A DNA stretch of 44,113 nucleotides, from NCBI GenBank assembly GCA_946803715.1, contig CAMPET010000275.1:42991-87103 (forward strand), read 5' to 3'. The translations under genes were made by a program, and so were the position numbers. Within the stretch, counting starts at the first letter, position 1, and every line of letters begins with the position of its first letter. Origin of the DNA: Beroe ovata. Lineage: Eukaryota > Ctenophora > Nuda > Beroida > Beroidae. Positions 1 through 11,437 of the stretch are shown here, piece after piece. The notes beneath the pieces are model-generated. The model saw nothing but the letters and a program-made list of their open reading frames with translations, had not been told where the DNA came from and did not search any database.

Positions 1-23
1 GTGTGTGTGTGTGTGTGTGTGTG
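1..23. repeat. GT dinucleotide microsatellite at the left edge
   Basis: Pure (gt)n from base 1, passing into a mixed gt/ac stretch to about base 50. It is truncated by the window edge. Confidence 0.95.
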
Positions 24-145
24 CACTGTGCACGTATACGTACACGTGTTTCTGCGGGAAATAATTGTCTGTCAATACCTTCCCGCAGAATAGTCTTGCA
101 TTTCATTTCAAAAGACAAATTGTGCCATCATTCTACAAATCACAG

Positions 146-236
146 GGACACGAATGTAAAAGGGGATTCAAGTGCAAATCCGTGAAAGAAGGATGCCCGG
201 TTTTGCCCTGCAAGAAACAACCACAATGTATAGTAG
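146..236 (+). other. candidate Cys-rich exon, possibly upstream part of the NTR gene
   Basis: A segment bounded by a plausible acceptor (ends cacag at 145) and donor (gtatgc at 237) translates to about 30 residues with five cysteines (GHECKRGFKC, then EGCPVLPC and QPQC). The spacing resembles small secreted disulfide modules such as antistasin- or WAP-like repeats, but I cannot assign a family. It ends in phase 1. No clean join to a following exon was found before 1412, so membership in the NTR gene downstream is only a guess. Bases 229-243 (tgtatagtaggtatgc) recur at about 345-360. Confidence 0.3.
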
Positions 237-576
237 GTATGCGAAGTAATTCTATTTATATCCTTCACTGCAAGATTCATGTGACACACACCCACTTTTC
301 TGAGCTTCTTCCCTATTCAGTACTTGGTCATGATCTCATTAAATTGTATAGTAGGTATGCACCACTTCCATTCAATTTGGAGATGATGAGTGCCCCCAAC
401 ATGCATCAATTCATGACCATTTCTTATCATTCCTCTTACTTCAGATAATGACTATGATCCTTGCCCGGTGAGCTTATGACTTATCTCTTAGTTTTTCGAA
501 AGGTTCAGGCCAGAAGTTTTGCTGATTGATTAACACATTGATTAACACATTGATTAAGACATGTTCATTGCACTAG

Positions 577-708
577 ATGGTGACCTGCAATCAAGAACGT
601 GGTGCCACCATATGTATCAGACACAAGCGACCGTACTGTGAAGATTGTCCCTACACATTCAGATGTGTTCTCGTCAGTCACATCATGAGACCTCCATCCT
701 TGAGACCA
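577..708 (+). other. weak candidate Cys-rich exon
   Basis: Open stretch after ...cactag (576) and before a gtaatg donor (709). It encodes about 44 residues with five cysteines (VTCNQERGATIC, PYCEDCPYTF). A secreted Cys-rich exon is possible, but there is no family match and no phase confirmation. Just upstream (about 527-562) is a short tandem repeat of attaacacattg. Confidence 0.18.
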
Positions 709-920
709 AGTAATGACTTTTATCAATTCCATTGTTGCACTTTAAACAAGAGTGGACTTGGCACATTGTCACAATGATCACACTTCGGACGCGGCGCGAT
801 TGGGATTTCTATGATCAAAAAACGTGCATGTACACGCATTATATTTGCACAGTCACGCGCGCGCGCGAGTTTCTCTTGGTGAAAACGTTGATATTTTATC
901 ATGTACTCCACTTCAATACC

Positions 921-1355
921 CCGTTCGTCACACCTCGCTGACACCACTACATAACTGTTACGTTGCAATGCGCTGAGCCCGGTCTGAAGAGGCCTGTGTG
1001 ACGATTGGGTATCCAATTCGTCACACCTCGCTGACATCACTGCATACCTGTGACGTAGGAATGCACTGACACCAGTCAGGACTGCGTGACGATTGGATGC
1101 CCAATTCGTCACAAGTCCCTGACACCACTGCACAACTGTGACGTAGGAATGTTTTCGAATGAATGCGCTGACACCAGTACGTCAGAACAGGCCTGTGTGA
1201 CGATTTGGCACCCCATTCGTCACAAGTCAATGACACCACTGCACAACTGTGACGTAGGAATGTTCTCGAAGGAATGCGCTGACACCAGTACGTCAGGACA
1301 GGCCTGGGTGACGATTTGGCACCCCATTCGTCGCAACTCGCTGACACTACTGCAT
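921..1355. repeat. tandem array of about 90-111-base units, each with an internal palindrome
   Basis: The word ttcgtca(c) recurs at 924, 1017, 1105, 1216 and 1327 (spacings 93, 88, 111, 111). It is always followed by 'gctgacaccactgca'-like sequence and 'gtgacgtaggaatg'. The unit junctions form inverted repeats: gtgacga...tcgtcac, best at 1086-1112. The last two full units are the most alike, indicating recent local duplication. Open frames across it are by-products of the repeat. Confidence 0.9.
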
Positions 1356-1411
1356 CGATCATTTCAGATCATCACATGAGCTGTGCCGAGTGCCCTCGCA
1401 TTTCAACACAG

Positions 1412-2351
1412 GAGTCTTTCTGCAGAAACCATTTCGGTAACGTGACTTGGTTATTTCCCAAATGCCATGTTTCACCATGGTGATGATAAATTTGAAAAAT
1501 TGAGTTAACTTCAATGACATTTCAGCGCTGAGGATTAAGGTTCACAGTCTGCTGTGGGAAAAACGACGATATAAGTCACTGGGTAATAAAAATTTCATAT
1601 CTTTATGTTATTAGTTTTCTTCACCAATTATTGTCAAACTCAAACTCGACTTTTTTCATCTAACCGAACTACCAAACCGAACGACCGAAGGAACTGTATT
1701 CAATGTTTATATCAACCGACAATTATACATCAGGTCTGTGTGACTGGTACAGCGTGATTGTGGAATACGGATTAAAACAGAACGTCCCCGTGACAATTGT
1801 ACGAAACGCAACATTGTTAGTGAAGTCAAGAACACACAATTCCTGTTCCTGCTTGCCAGTCATCAGCCCGGGACAGAGGTATGATGGTCCATGTTCCTGA
1901 GCTGCGCGGAGCTTTCATTCATTGTTCATTCATTGCTTTCATTCATTGCTTTCATTCGGTGACCAATTAAATTCCATTACGCATCACAATTTAAAGTTTT
2001 GATTATCTGTCTATGTATCTCTATGTGCTGTCACAATTTAAAGTTTTGATTATCTGTCACATGTCAATGTATCTCTATGTGTTGCCAGGTACATGGTTAT
2101 AGGGAAGTCGCTCTCCATATCCCCGCAGTTGATCCACGTACCACAGGACGGCTTTGTCAAGTCGTGGCATCTTGTAAGTTCGCAGTATATCCCACACTCT
2201 CAGTTTCTATGTTGAACAAGGAGTTACTTGCGATTTGCCGCCTTATTTCAATTTTATGACGAGGCTCATTGCAATTATCATCCAGGTGAAACGAAGAAGT
2301 CAGTATTTGGAAAGTTTAGAGCCTTGCTCAGGGAAGTTAGCAGAAACTTGA
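1412..2351 (+). CDS. NTR (netrin C345C-type) domain protein, C-terminal exons; 5' part not resolved
   Basis: Four exons read as one frame: 1412-1436 (25 bases, tentative), 1734-1878, 2089-2173 and 2286-2351 (stop TGA). Acceptors end in ag, donors are gtaacg, gtatga and gtaagt, and phases (1, 2, 0) join cleanly. The product carries NTR hallmarks: a first cysteine in ESFCRNHF, a C-x-C motif in NSCSCLPVISPGQRY, the following hydrophobic strand YMVIGKSL, a Trp in FVKSWHL, then a basic helix VKRRSQYLESLEPC with the closing Cys. NTR modules end netrins, complement C3-C5, sFRPs, PCOLCEs and WFIKKN proteins, all secreted. Which of these this is depends on N-terminal exons I could not find; they may lie left of the window. 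A possible polyadenylation signal (aataaa) is at 2851. Confidence 0.72.
1984..2085. repeat. two-copy direct repeat of about 50 bases inside an NTR-gene intron
   Basis: tcacaatttaaagttttgat starts at 1984 and again at 2031. The second copy has a small insertion and ends just before the acceptor of the exon at 2089. A shorter cattcattgctt repeat precedes it (about 1915-1957). Confidence 0.85.
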
Positions 2352-3124
2352 TAGAGCGTATGGGTTCTATGGTATCACTGTGATACAATTCGTCTATGGC
2401 CTTACAAGAACACTGGCAATGGCATCGAACTATAGAACTAGAAGCACGGACACAAAACATAACCAATCTGCATAGTGCACTCTATAGTACAAATGGACCG
2501 GTAAATGAACAATGGTTCGGTCAGAACTAAAGACTGGAATGGATGATCAGAATCAACTAGGACTAGGACAACGCTAGAAATTGCCAGATTTCATCTGTCC
2601 GATGGTATTACTATTAGAACATCTCGGAAATTGCAGTGGACAGATAATATCTGGCAAGGTAGATTTATCCGAAGAATTTAACATTTTTATATTATTCACC
2701 GATCATTTCATCTCATTCATTATGCATTACTAAGAATTCATTACGTAAGATTGTTTTTTTCGAATATTTCGTAAAGCTATGGTTGTATTAGAATTTAAAC
2801 AAACAAAATATTTTTTTTCAAAAATGTCAGTAGTTTTGAGTTTGATAACAAATAAACAGTGTCACAAATCGTTTATATTAAACAGATTTTACAATACCAG
2901 ACTTATCAATTGTTTCAAATATTAGTTAATGGAAAGCAGGGACAGAAAGATGTTCTAAGATGTTCCACAGTTTCAACTTCAAGAACTGTCATTATTATCT
3001 GATAGTGATACTGTATACAACTGTACTCAGTAGTATCCATGATTCCAGATCATGTTTGATACCTGAAACTCTCAAACTCCTTCCTGTGACTCTCTGACAT
3101 CCACATATGACAAACTTAGAAACG
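2352..3124. other. intergenic gap between convergent genes (NTR +, BRF1 -)
   Basis: No supportable coding exon on either strand. It is AT-rich and holds a possible polyadenylation signal for the plus-strand gene (2851-2856) and the small inverted-repeat element at 2581-2657. Confidence 0.6.
2581..2657. mobile_element. short inverted-repeat (MITE-like) element
   Basis: Terminal inverted repeats of 20 bases, ttgccagatttcatctgtcc at the left and its near reverse complement at 2638-2657, enclose about 37 bases. The same terminus (TGCC-R-GAT..ATCTGTCC) ends the element at 31277-31368, so this is a repeat family. No transposase is present. Confidence 0.55.
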
Positions 3125-6100
3125 TCAATCTTCTTCATCACCCGCTGAAATAGTGTCAGTCACCGGCTTTTAGTTCACTATTGCTCGTATCGCGCTCCAG
3201 GTTAGTGTTACTCATCAACATGAGAATGTCAGAATGAGATCACTTTCTGGATTTTTATTTTATATGCCAATCAAATTCTATGACCGCGCGCGACCTTGCA
3301 TATCGATGTTGCCTGTCTACGATAGGCCCGGGCTCAACCAGCGTTGACGCGAGCTTCGCCGTCGCGCGTCAGAGGGCCTAGCATCGCCAGGCATCTATCG
3401 ATGATATAGCTTGATTTGTAATTGCACGTGCTCAATGCTCCAGCTACGACTCTTCCCGCGCTGCGTGACTCAAATACTTCTCTCGTTTGGACATTTTCGT
3501 GATTTGGACATTTGCTTGACCCAACTTTCAGTTCACAGAGCAGGATAGGGGCGCGCACTTGCAGGTTGAACAGATTGTGAACTTACAATAATTCTGAAGT
3601 GCGTCATGAAGAGCCATATCCTCGTTGTAGTTGAGGAAGTCGTCTTCGTCGTCAGCGGCGAAGTCGGAGTTCACTGTGTCGAAACGCGGCCGTCGTGACG
3701 AACTTCCCTCGTCATCATCCGAAACATGGCGTGCGGTGCCCTCATCGTCAGATTGTCGAGTACTTGGGTCATCCTGCTTGACTTTGATGGCATCCCCAGA
3801 CTTGGGTAACGGATTTGATATCCTGGGGAAGAGAGTGGAGAGGTTTCAGACTTGATAATTGATGGCATCACTGTGTACAATTCAAGCATTGCTGAATGCT
3901 GATTGAAGAAGCGTCTTAAAAAAACTAGGAAAACAAATTTCAGCTTGTTGATCAATTCTCAGTAATATTCCTAACTCTTTAAGCATTCACCTGGCCTTTT
4001 TACAGTCCATTTCTCCAGTAACCTCACTGCTGTTTAATCTATCGATAGCAGCATTGCACTCGCTGCCCAGCTTCTTCAAAACATCGTAATTTATCTGAGA
4101 TTTTGAATTGATAATGTGTATCAATGTGAGACGTGAGTGAATGCGTTAAACTGGTTTGCTAGTGTAACGCGAATGTAGGTGAAAATAAAGCCTCAATATT
4201 GCCGAGCGTTGAAACAGCATAACAGATTGTATCATACTCATAGACTCTAAAGGTGGAAGGTATGAAGTTTGGTATACTCAGTGGCTCAACGCCACTTAAA
4301 CGCCACGGTAAAATACCTTCGAACTGAGTTTCTTTTCCTTTATCATCTTCTCCATGGCCTCTCCTGGTGTCGCTGACACGCCTTTCGTGGCATTTATCAC
4401 ACGCTGAGCACGCCTATACTTCCCTGAAAAGGGCAGGGCAATGTAGTTCACACTCGAAGGAACATACGTTGCGTCACTCTTTCAGTTTTACTCAGCTTAC
4501 GTCACTAAATACAACTCTAGTCAGCTTGTAGTCAGCTTATGCCAGTCAGCTAATGTCAGCTAATGTCAGATAGTATAGTCTTGTGGACGCATTCTCGAAC
4601 TCAGAAGACTCACTCTTGGGATGTCTACGCTCCTCTTCTTCCTTTTCCTGCTTCTTCCTCTGCCTCTCAGCCAGGAACTCATCAAGATCTGACTCGTTCC
4701 ATCTGAAGGGGGGATAAGGAGATGGAGTTTAAGCTGCTTTTGGAATTGAAAAAACAGCTTTGTTCATGATGATGAAGTTCTGTGTCGCTCATACGGATAA
4801 GCAGCAGTGAATAAATGCTCGTGGAATTTCAAAAGTATGTAAATCATAACTCAAGAAACCGCCTTACACACGCTTTACAAGCTTTGTATTGATTTAAATT
4901 GAGATCCTATTACATATTGAAGTGTCTCAATACAGAATCGAAGCTGGGTACAGGCGAAAAGTAAGACAAAAATGAGGTAGACGACTCCTAAATATTGGCG
5001 TTCGCCTTGACAGATTATTTTGTGATGGCAATATCAGTCGTTCCGCTCGTTCATATTCGAATAACTCTATCTTCAATGATATTCTGAATGGCGCAATTCC
5101 TTTACCTATTAACAAATCTAACCTATATAACAAATCCTATACCTAAACTTTTAGTTTAAATCTTATCTATATCTTTAGTCCACCACCTTTGATTCTCGAA
5201 AAATTACGTGACTAAGTTTACCGTGACCGATTTATAAAAGAACGCGTTCACGAAGAAGATGGAAAAGTGTGGTTGGATATATTGTGTCTTCCTACTAGCG
5301 TGAGTTACTCCCAGTGCCCCAGTTACCACCCAAATCTCTCTCCGAAATAACCTCGGATAACAGATAACACAGTGTGACAATTCCTCAGAACGGTAACGGC
5401 GTATACGAACATCGCGCCCTCCGGACGGGCGAGCCAAACTGACGATGAGGAGCCATTCTCTACGGCAGACAAGGCAATTGACGGAAATACGGACGGTATT
5501 TGGAGGATAGGAGCAGGCAACTCAGTTGCCATGACACAGAGCAGTGGAGCTAGTTGGGAACTGAAGTTTGATTCTCCCAAGTACATTGACCGGATCGTTG
5601 TATGGAATCGGGCAGATTACAAAACAGAGCGGATAGATGGTGTCAAGGTCAGTGTTGGAGGCGATGTGGTGGCAACACTTGCCTGGGACTGTCCACGACA
5701 GACACAATTCGCTGTAAACAACGTCGACAAGACCTCGAGAGTGGTGAAGTTGAAAGCTCCGGAGGGGTCGCCCATCTCCATTGCCGAGGTTGAGGTGTTT
5801 GGAGCTGATGCCAAGCAGGATGAACCAGACGAGCCGATACCGGAACTGGACTGGTGTGCAGTTTTCCCACGAACACGGATCATTACAAACATAGCAAGTA
5901 GGGGCGTGGCTACTCAAATCGATGATTACAACATTTATACAACCGCTGATAAAGCAATCGACGGGAATACGTATCCGTACTACAGTGGCAACTCCGCCAA
6001 CACTGTCCAGGTGAATATATGTGTACGGTTGTGAACCACTCACAGATCTATAGAACAACTCAAACCTCTGAACAACTCAAAACAACCTTAATTCCAACAT

Positions 6101-9100
6101 CTTACAACAGAATCTCATAAATGAAAACAACCTCACAACCCAATGAACCAATGCTTCACACCCATTGCTCTAACCACGCCTCTCACTGCAGTTAACAAAG
6201 AGTGCCATTCCTGGTAGAACGTGGTGGAAGCTGACCTTCCCCAAGGAGGTCTACATCGATCGTATAGTGGTTTACAACCGGCTGCAGGGTAACCAAAACA
6301 GGATGGAGGGACAGAAAGTCGAGCTGGACGGGGAGGAAGTTGGACGGTTCAAGTATACGACGGTCAACCAGAAGGCATACCCCATGGATATCAAGAAATC
6401 GGGACAAGTTTTGAAGATAATCGCGAGGGAGGGTGGCGATGGCTATGTCCAGATGGCTGAGGTGGAAGTGTTCGGCGAGGTGACACCAGAAGAGTAACAT
6501 GGACAGATATATTACGATTTTAGAAATATGCGGAAGTGATAATATTTCATTTTGTCCGGTAATTTTCAGTTCAGATACTGACCTCTTCTTCTTGACTTCT
6601 ATCTCTCGTGGTGTCAGAATAAGCATGTCAATCTCGTTGTCGTCCACATCTGAAAATCCCTGAGAACAGAGAAAGTACACGAAATATGAAGTCATCCGCG
6701 TAAAAAAAGCATTTCACATGCATAATTTGTGATAATCGGTTCCCAAATTAAGGTTCGATATAACCCCGCCCAAGACATGTCAGTTTGAGTGAGCATTTGA
6801 GGATAGCTCCCAAGCGGATTGACCGATTGCGGATTGACTTTAAACTTCAACCATAGCTCAAGGACCATTAGAACCTCGGACAACCAAAATTTCACGTCAA
6901 TCTGATAATCAGGTCCCAAGTTAACGGCCAACATAACCCCTTATCTGCACAAATCATATCAGTTTAGTGAGCATTTGAGGATAGCTCCCAAAGGGATTGA
7001 CCGATTGACTTTAACCACAGCTCAAGGACCATTAGAAACTCGGACAACCAAAATTCCACGTTAATCCGACAATGTGTTCTCAAGTTAAAGGCAAATAGAA
7101 ACCTCGACGCATCACTTGAAGTGACGTCACTCATTATAGCAATCAGTTATACGTACATCTTGATCTATTTCCTCCTTGATAACTTGCTCCTTCTTGACAG
7201 TTTGTTCCACTTGAGCATCCGTCTCCGCATCATTATCACGCGTGTCCTGGTTCCGGATACCTCGTGATTTTGTACTTGTCTCCCCGTCAACATAGTTCGG
7301 AATGATTCCGTATGCAGTTCGGATACCAGTATTTCCAACACCACCTGGACGAGTGACAAAATTAATTAGTCAAATTTTGAAATATCATCAACTATTCGAA
7401 AACTATAAGGAACTGCAATCTTCCTTCTGGTGGGAAAAAAATCAAGACAAATCTAACAAATCCATGTTCTAAAAACGAATCATCAAAACCACCCACATTT
7501 ACCATTGACGTGAGCATCTGCAGCAGTAGTACTGGATGTCATCTGGTCAGCAGAGAAGTGAGGAGGTTGATAGAGTGAGGAGGTATCCGCGGCCGATCCT
7601 TCCTCCATCTCTCCCGATATTTCCTCCTCAAGACGCTCTTTATACGCTGCCACTTCCTGGAAAACCTCCTCCATTTCCACCTGGGGAGACGAGGATGAGA
7701 CCGTTGTGCTCGATACGGTTGTCATAGAAACATCAAGATGCACGGACAAATGTTAATTTCCAGGCATTGTTATCCGCGAAATCAATATCTAGAGCTTCTT
7801 ATCAACGAAAGGCCCTTGAGCACTACTATCGTGCCTGTACATGATCATGTCATAACTTCACTACCTCCTTGGCTCTGTTCCTCATTTTGAGTGCTTTGAA
7901 CGCTGGCGGATCCTCTTCCTCTCCTAGGTCCACATTCTCAAACTCCTCAATGCTAAGTCTACTGCTTGCCGTCTCTGAGAATTCCTTCAGTCTGGAGAAT
8001 GGCTGTGTGATTACAATCATGGAAACATGTCATAATGACATAAGTACCTTTATACTAAGATACTAAAATAATCACTGACGAAAATGGTTGGGGTGTAAGG
8101 AGAATTCTACACAGTATGGTAAACGATCAAATAGCTATGAACTCAGTGTTTAGTGAAGTGATGATTTTAATAGTACCTCTTGCAAATGGTGGACGATGCA
8201 TTCCGTACAATCTTGGCAATGTCAGCAATCTGCCTATTACAACCATGAAGACGGCAAGCTACCACCAATGCTGCCCCACATAACGAACTAGGCCGTCTTC
8301 CTGTGGTGGAAAGAGAATATCGATCTTGTGATTTGGGTACGCATTTGGGTACGCATCTGATATCCCGCCAACAATTCATACCCAAACCATACCCCGTCAA
8401 AATGTCATTCACAACTACCTGTGGCCATCCAATCTCGTTTCATACGACTGACAAGACGCATGGCTGTCACGCATATAACGTCACTCTTGTCTCCTAACTG
8501 GAGACGTTGTGCGTACCGATTGATAAACAGACATGGGTCTGCAGCTGGGAGCTTGATACACAACGCGTTACATAGCCGTGTGTACACGCGCAGCAACTGG
8601 AACATGTTTTCCTGGAAAGATGGATGTGTGTGTATGTGTGTATGTGTGTGTGTGTTTGTGTATGTGTGTGTATGTATGTGTGTGTATGTGTGTGTGTGTT
8701 TGTGTGTGTTTGCGTGTGCGTGAGCAATCTTCTCACCCGGATTATTTCACTGAAGTCGAGGAGGATATGCGGCGTGTGCTCTGTCCTGCAGACAATGTAG
8801 AGACAGGCAGCGCATACCTGTGACTTCCGCTTTCCTTGCAGAATCCGCTTACTGAAACAATCGGATGAATTGAAACTGTCGGACGGGTTTAGGTAGCTCT
8901 CAACTTGGGTGGTGGCAGTAGATCTCTCATCTTAAGTAATCGCTGTGGACTGCCACTGAGGTTGTGGCTGAAGCTACCAATACCAACTCCAAATTAACTG
9001 TGATTGAGCGGTATTACTCAGAATCGATATGGAATTGAAAGTACCTGAGTGCCATCTTGTAAAACATCACCGCACTGTCAATGTGCTGCTGAGCTAGTTT

Positions 9101-9676
9101 GAGACGGTTAGCAATGCACACCATAACTCGGGTAGCCTCCTCCACTATACGTCGCTGATAGTTCTTATGACAACCTGAATAAAGATAGCATTATCATGTG
9201 ACTACCTGAATAAAGATGACAATATGACATAGTCATTAGTCATGTGACAACCTGACCATTTGACTATCTCTGACATGGAAATATGGGGAACTCACTTTAA
9301 AAGAATTCTTGACGCTAGACTCACCCCACAAAGATAATCCAATACTCCAACACTTACCGAATTTGCCGGACATCACAGATCCCCCAATGACCGATCCATC
9401 ATCCGTTACAATGGATCCCATGAGATGTTTCCTCCCACCCCCGCCCTCCGCAAACTGCGTTTCCGAGACGATAATCTGAGGAAATTGGTGTACGGATGAA
9501 GTTATACTGATTCTGCGTGAGAAACAAGCCGATAAGGCCCCAAAACACGTGAGAATAACATTCATCATCATACACACCTGGTCCTCGAGTACATTGCCAC
9601 ACCCCATACAAATCGTATAACCATGTGCGCCATCTTCATCAACTTGCGTACTCCCACAATTCTTACACGCCGACAT
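3125..9676 (-). CDS. BRF1: transcription factor IIIB subunit BRF1
   Basis: Fifteen exons (9676-9578, 9475-9358, 9174-9045, 8851-8737, 8611-8419, 8300-8177, 7991-7865, 7680-7503, 7344-7157, 6659-6583, 4702-4614, 4423-4317, 4094-3991, 3822-3587, 3144-3125) join in phase to 634 residues; human BRF1 has 677. The start MSACKNCGS opens a zinc ribbon (C4, C7, C23, C26), followed by the IIVSETQF segment and two TFIIB-type cyclin folds (CLYIVCRTEHTPHILLDFSE; MKRDWMATGRRPSSLCGAAL). The conserved TBP-binding region II (VDDNEIDMLIL ... GEAMEKMIKEKKLSSKINYDVL) comes next, then an acidic tail ending SGDEED. BRF1 recruits TBP and Pol III to tRNA and 5S promoters in the nucleus. The last exon is only 20 bases after a 442-base intron. 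The fucolectin-like gene sits in the intron at 4703-6582. Nothing suggests inactivation. Confidence 0.95.
5231..5240 (+). promoter_or_regulatory. possible TATA box of the nested fucolectin-like gene
   Basis: tttataaaag lies about 20 bases before the ATG at 5259. If used, transcription would start almost at the start codon, giving a very short leader, so this is tentative. Confidence 0.35.
5259..6497 (+). CDS. secreted fucolectin-like protein with two F5/8-type lectin domains
   Basis: Three exons, 5259-5299, 5389-6010 and 6192-6497, join in phase to 322 residues. Exon 1 encodes a signal peptide (MEKCGWIYCVFLLATVTA). Two discoidin-fold fucolectin domains follow. Each opens with N-I-A and TADKAIDGN, has a W-E/K-L core then IDRIVV(W/Y)NR, and ends in AEVEVFG. 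The linker is acidic (about residue 110-125), and the second domain is split by intron 2. F-type lectins bind L-fucose through an H-x26-R-x-D-x4-R/K motif. Domain 1 keeps R-x-D-x4-R (RADYKTER) but I see no matching His, and domain 2 has RLQGNQNR instead, so fucose binding is uncertain. A role in innate recognition or mucus is inferred. The gene is nested antisense in a BRF1 intron. Confidence 0.85.
6728..7100. repeat. two-copy direct repeat, period about 178 bases, in a BRF1 intron
   Basis: gtgagcatttgaggatagct at 6789 recurs at 6967. The flanking text (gattgaccgattg..., ctcaaggaccattagaa, cggacaaccaaaatt) repeats too, with scattered substitutions and small indels. It fills most of the intron between the exons at 7344-7157 and 6659-6583. 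No coding potential is seen. Confidence 0.85.
8623..8722. repeat. GT/CA microsatellite filling a 125-base BRF1 intron
   Basis: About 100 bases of (gt)n with a/t interruptions. On the BRF1 sense strand this is a CA-rich tract between the donor gtgaga (8736) and the acceptor cag (8612), so almost the entire intron is microsatellite. Confidence 0.9.
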
Positions 9677-10072
9677 GACGCTTCCTTTTCGTGTTGTGCT
9701 TTTTCCGTAAAGTTGGCTCCTAAAATAGCTCCTACGTTATCAACAAATTCTCCTGATTCGACCCCTTGGCTACCTCTTTTCGCTGTGTACGATTAGTTTA
9801 TCAAGATGCAGCTCGGTGTGACATGTCATCATGACAACATCCTGACCTAGAGATTGGGTCATTATTCGTTAATCGTTATCATTGGAGAGAAGATGGGATC
9901 AATGAAGATAGGATCAATAGATACATAGATGGGATCAATAGATACATAGACGTGAGAATGAAAGAGCTCATACTCACCAAGGAAATACGTAAATAAAATT
10001 GATAAGAGTCATAAATCTATTCGGTCACGAAACCCAAACGAAACATAGCGGTATAAATATCCCTCAAAATCC
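9677..10072. other. BRF1 upstream region, with a short tandem repeat
   Basis: This 396-base spacer separates the TMEM208 stop from the BRF1 ATG. It holds about 2.5 copies of a 21-base unit (gatgggatcaatagatacat) at 9892-9950. No recognisable promoter motif or gene. Confidence 0.5.
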
Positions 10073-11164
10073 CTATCTCAAATTGAATGCAGACATGTTA
10101 TTGTTCATCGAGTTAGCCGATGTCTGTTTCTTCTGTTTTGTCTGCCTCATCCCTTTTCTCGGTCCCTCCGGTTGCCCAGCCCCTCCCTGTGATCACGTAA
10201 CTCGTGAGTTTGGACAAATTAGTCAATTTCATCATGAATGACAGTGATTACTGATAACTGATAAGTCATTGAAACTAGGTATTCGATTGGGGGAATGGTC
10301 AATAAGCTGTATGAGTCTTGACTTAAGTACCTGAGGCATTTCTGGTGCTGGGGCAAATATCCATGGCGAAATGACGTTGGTCCACAGCTTCACCAGGGCA
10401 AATAGAGGGATAACAAGCCAACAATACCTACATGACGAGAAGGTAAGAGAGGTATGAAGTGAGGTTCAAATGAGGTGAACTTGGGAGATATTTCATAGAG
10501 TTGGGGCAACCCTGCAGTACGTGATAGGTTACCGAGCTGATCGTACCAAAAGTAGTCAGATATAAGTGACAAGATCATGACAACACATGTCACAATGATA
10601 ATATCCTTGAAGTAGTCGGTGACACCGCCCTCCAAGTTAAGATCGCTCCCCCCAAACACTAGGGCACCAGACGCGGAGTAAGATGGCTGTCCAGCACTCC
10701 ACATCCATCTGAGAGAGCGCAAAGTGGTGTCAAGGTATGGTGTCAACAATTCTCTAGACTGGAAACTGGTGTCAATGCAAGTGAAAAATATCGGAAATAT
10801 TGGCGGCAGTTAGACACTGTCATGGCTGGAAAGTGGTGTCATGGTGACACTTGCCTGTACATGACTGAGAGTGCTATGGCACAAGGTAGGGATAATATGA
10901 TGTGGAGCCAGGAGAAACCAAGACACCATCTCACCACAGCGTATACTATCAAACTTCCTGCAAGATAACATAGGATAACATGAATCAGTTGTTAATATCA
11001 AAACACAGCAGCAAATCAACCATTGCATCAGGTGAATTACAGGTTATCCAGGTTCCAAGAATGGTGGAAACAGGCCAACCTGTTATCATGTTCTTGTAAA
11101 AGTTCAGGGTGGCAACATTTCCAGAAAGGATATCCTTTTCTCCCTTAGCTTTTTCCTTAACCAT
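10073..11164 (-). CDS. TMEM208: transmembrane protein 208 (ER/SND-pathway membrane protein)
   Basis: Five exons (11164-11080, 10957-10855, 10708-10547, 10427-10331, 10186-10073) join to 186 residues; human TMEM208 has 173. Family features: the N-terminus MVKEKAKGEKDILSGN and NFYKNMI helix start, hydrophobic segments LIVYAVVRWCLGFSWL and IIIVTCVVMILSLI, the signature DLNLEGGVTDYFKDI, WLVIPLFALVKLW, PWIFAPAPE, and a basic tail KGMRQTKQKKQ. TMEM208 acts in the ER membrane in SRP-independent targeting and ER homeostasis. Intron 2 appears to begin with GC (AG|GCAAGT): only that donor gives the phase needed by exon 3. An upstream in-frame ATG at 11185 would add MTFLYIR, so the start is less certain than the rest. 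Confidence 0.9.
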
Positions 11165-11437
11165 CCTTATGTAGAGAAATGTCAATAGTCAATACTTGTA
11201 GTTGCCGCATGATAAACTGATACAATTAGGTACATGATGTCGTCACTACTCTACCCATAGGTATAGAGAATAGTCAGTTATGAAAATCAAGGGATGCCAA
11301 GGATAAAGAAAAAGTATTTAGCAATAAATAAAAGTCTTGTACACCTAAAAAGAAAGAATAAATATCATAGAAGAGCACAGAAGAATGATGAAAAACTCCA
11401 GATATATCATCATATATATCCGATGAGGGTTCTCGAG

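Noticed and set aside
921-1355. CRISPR-like array
   Set aside because: Units are long, repeats and spacers are not distinct, and the context is eukaryotic.
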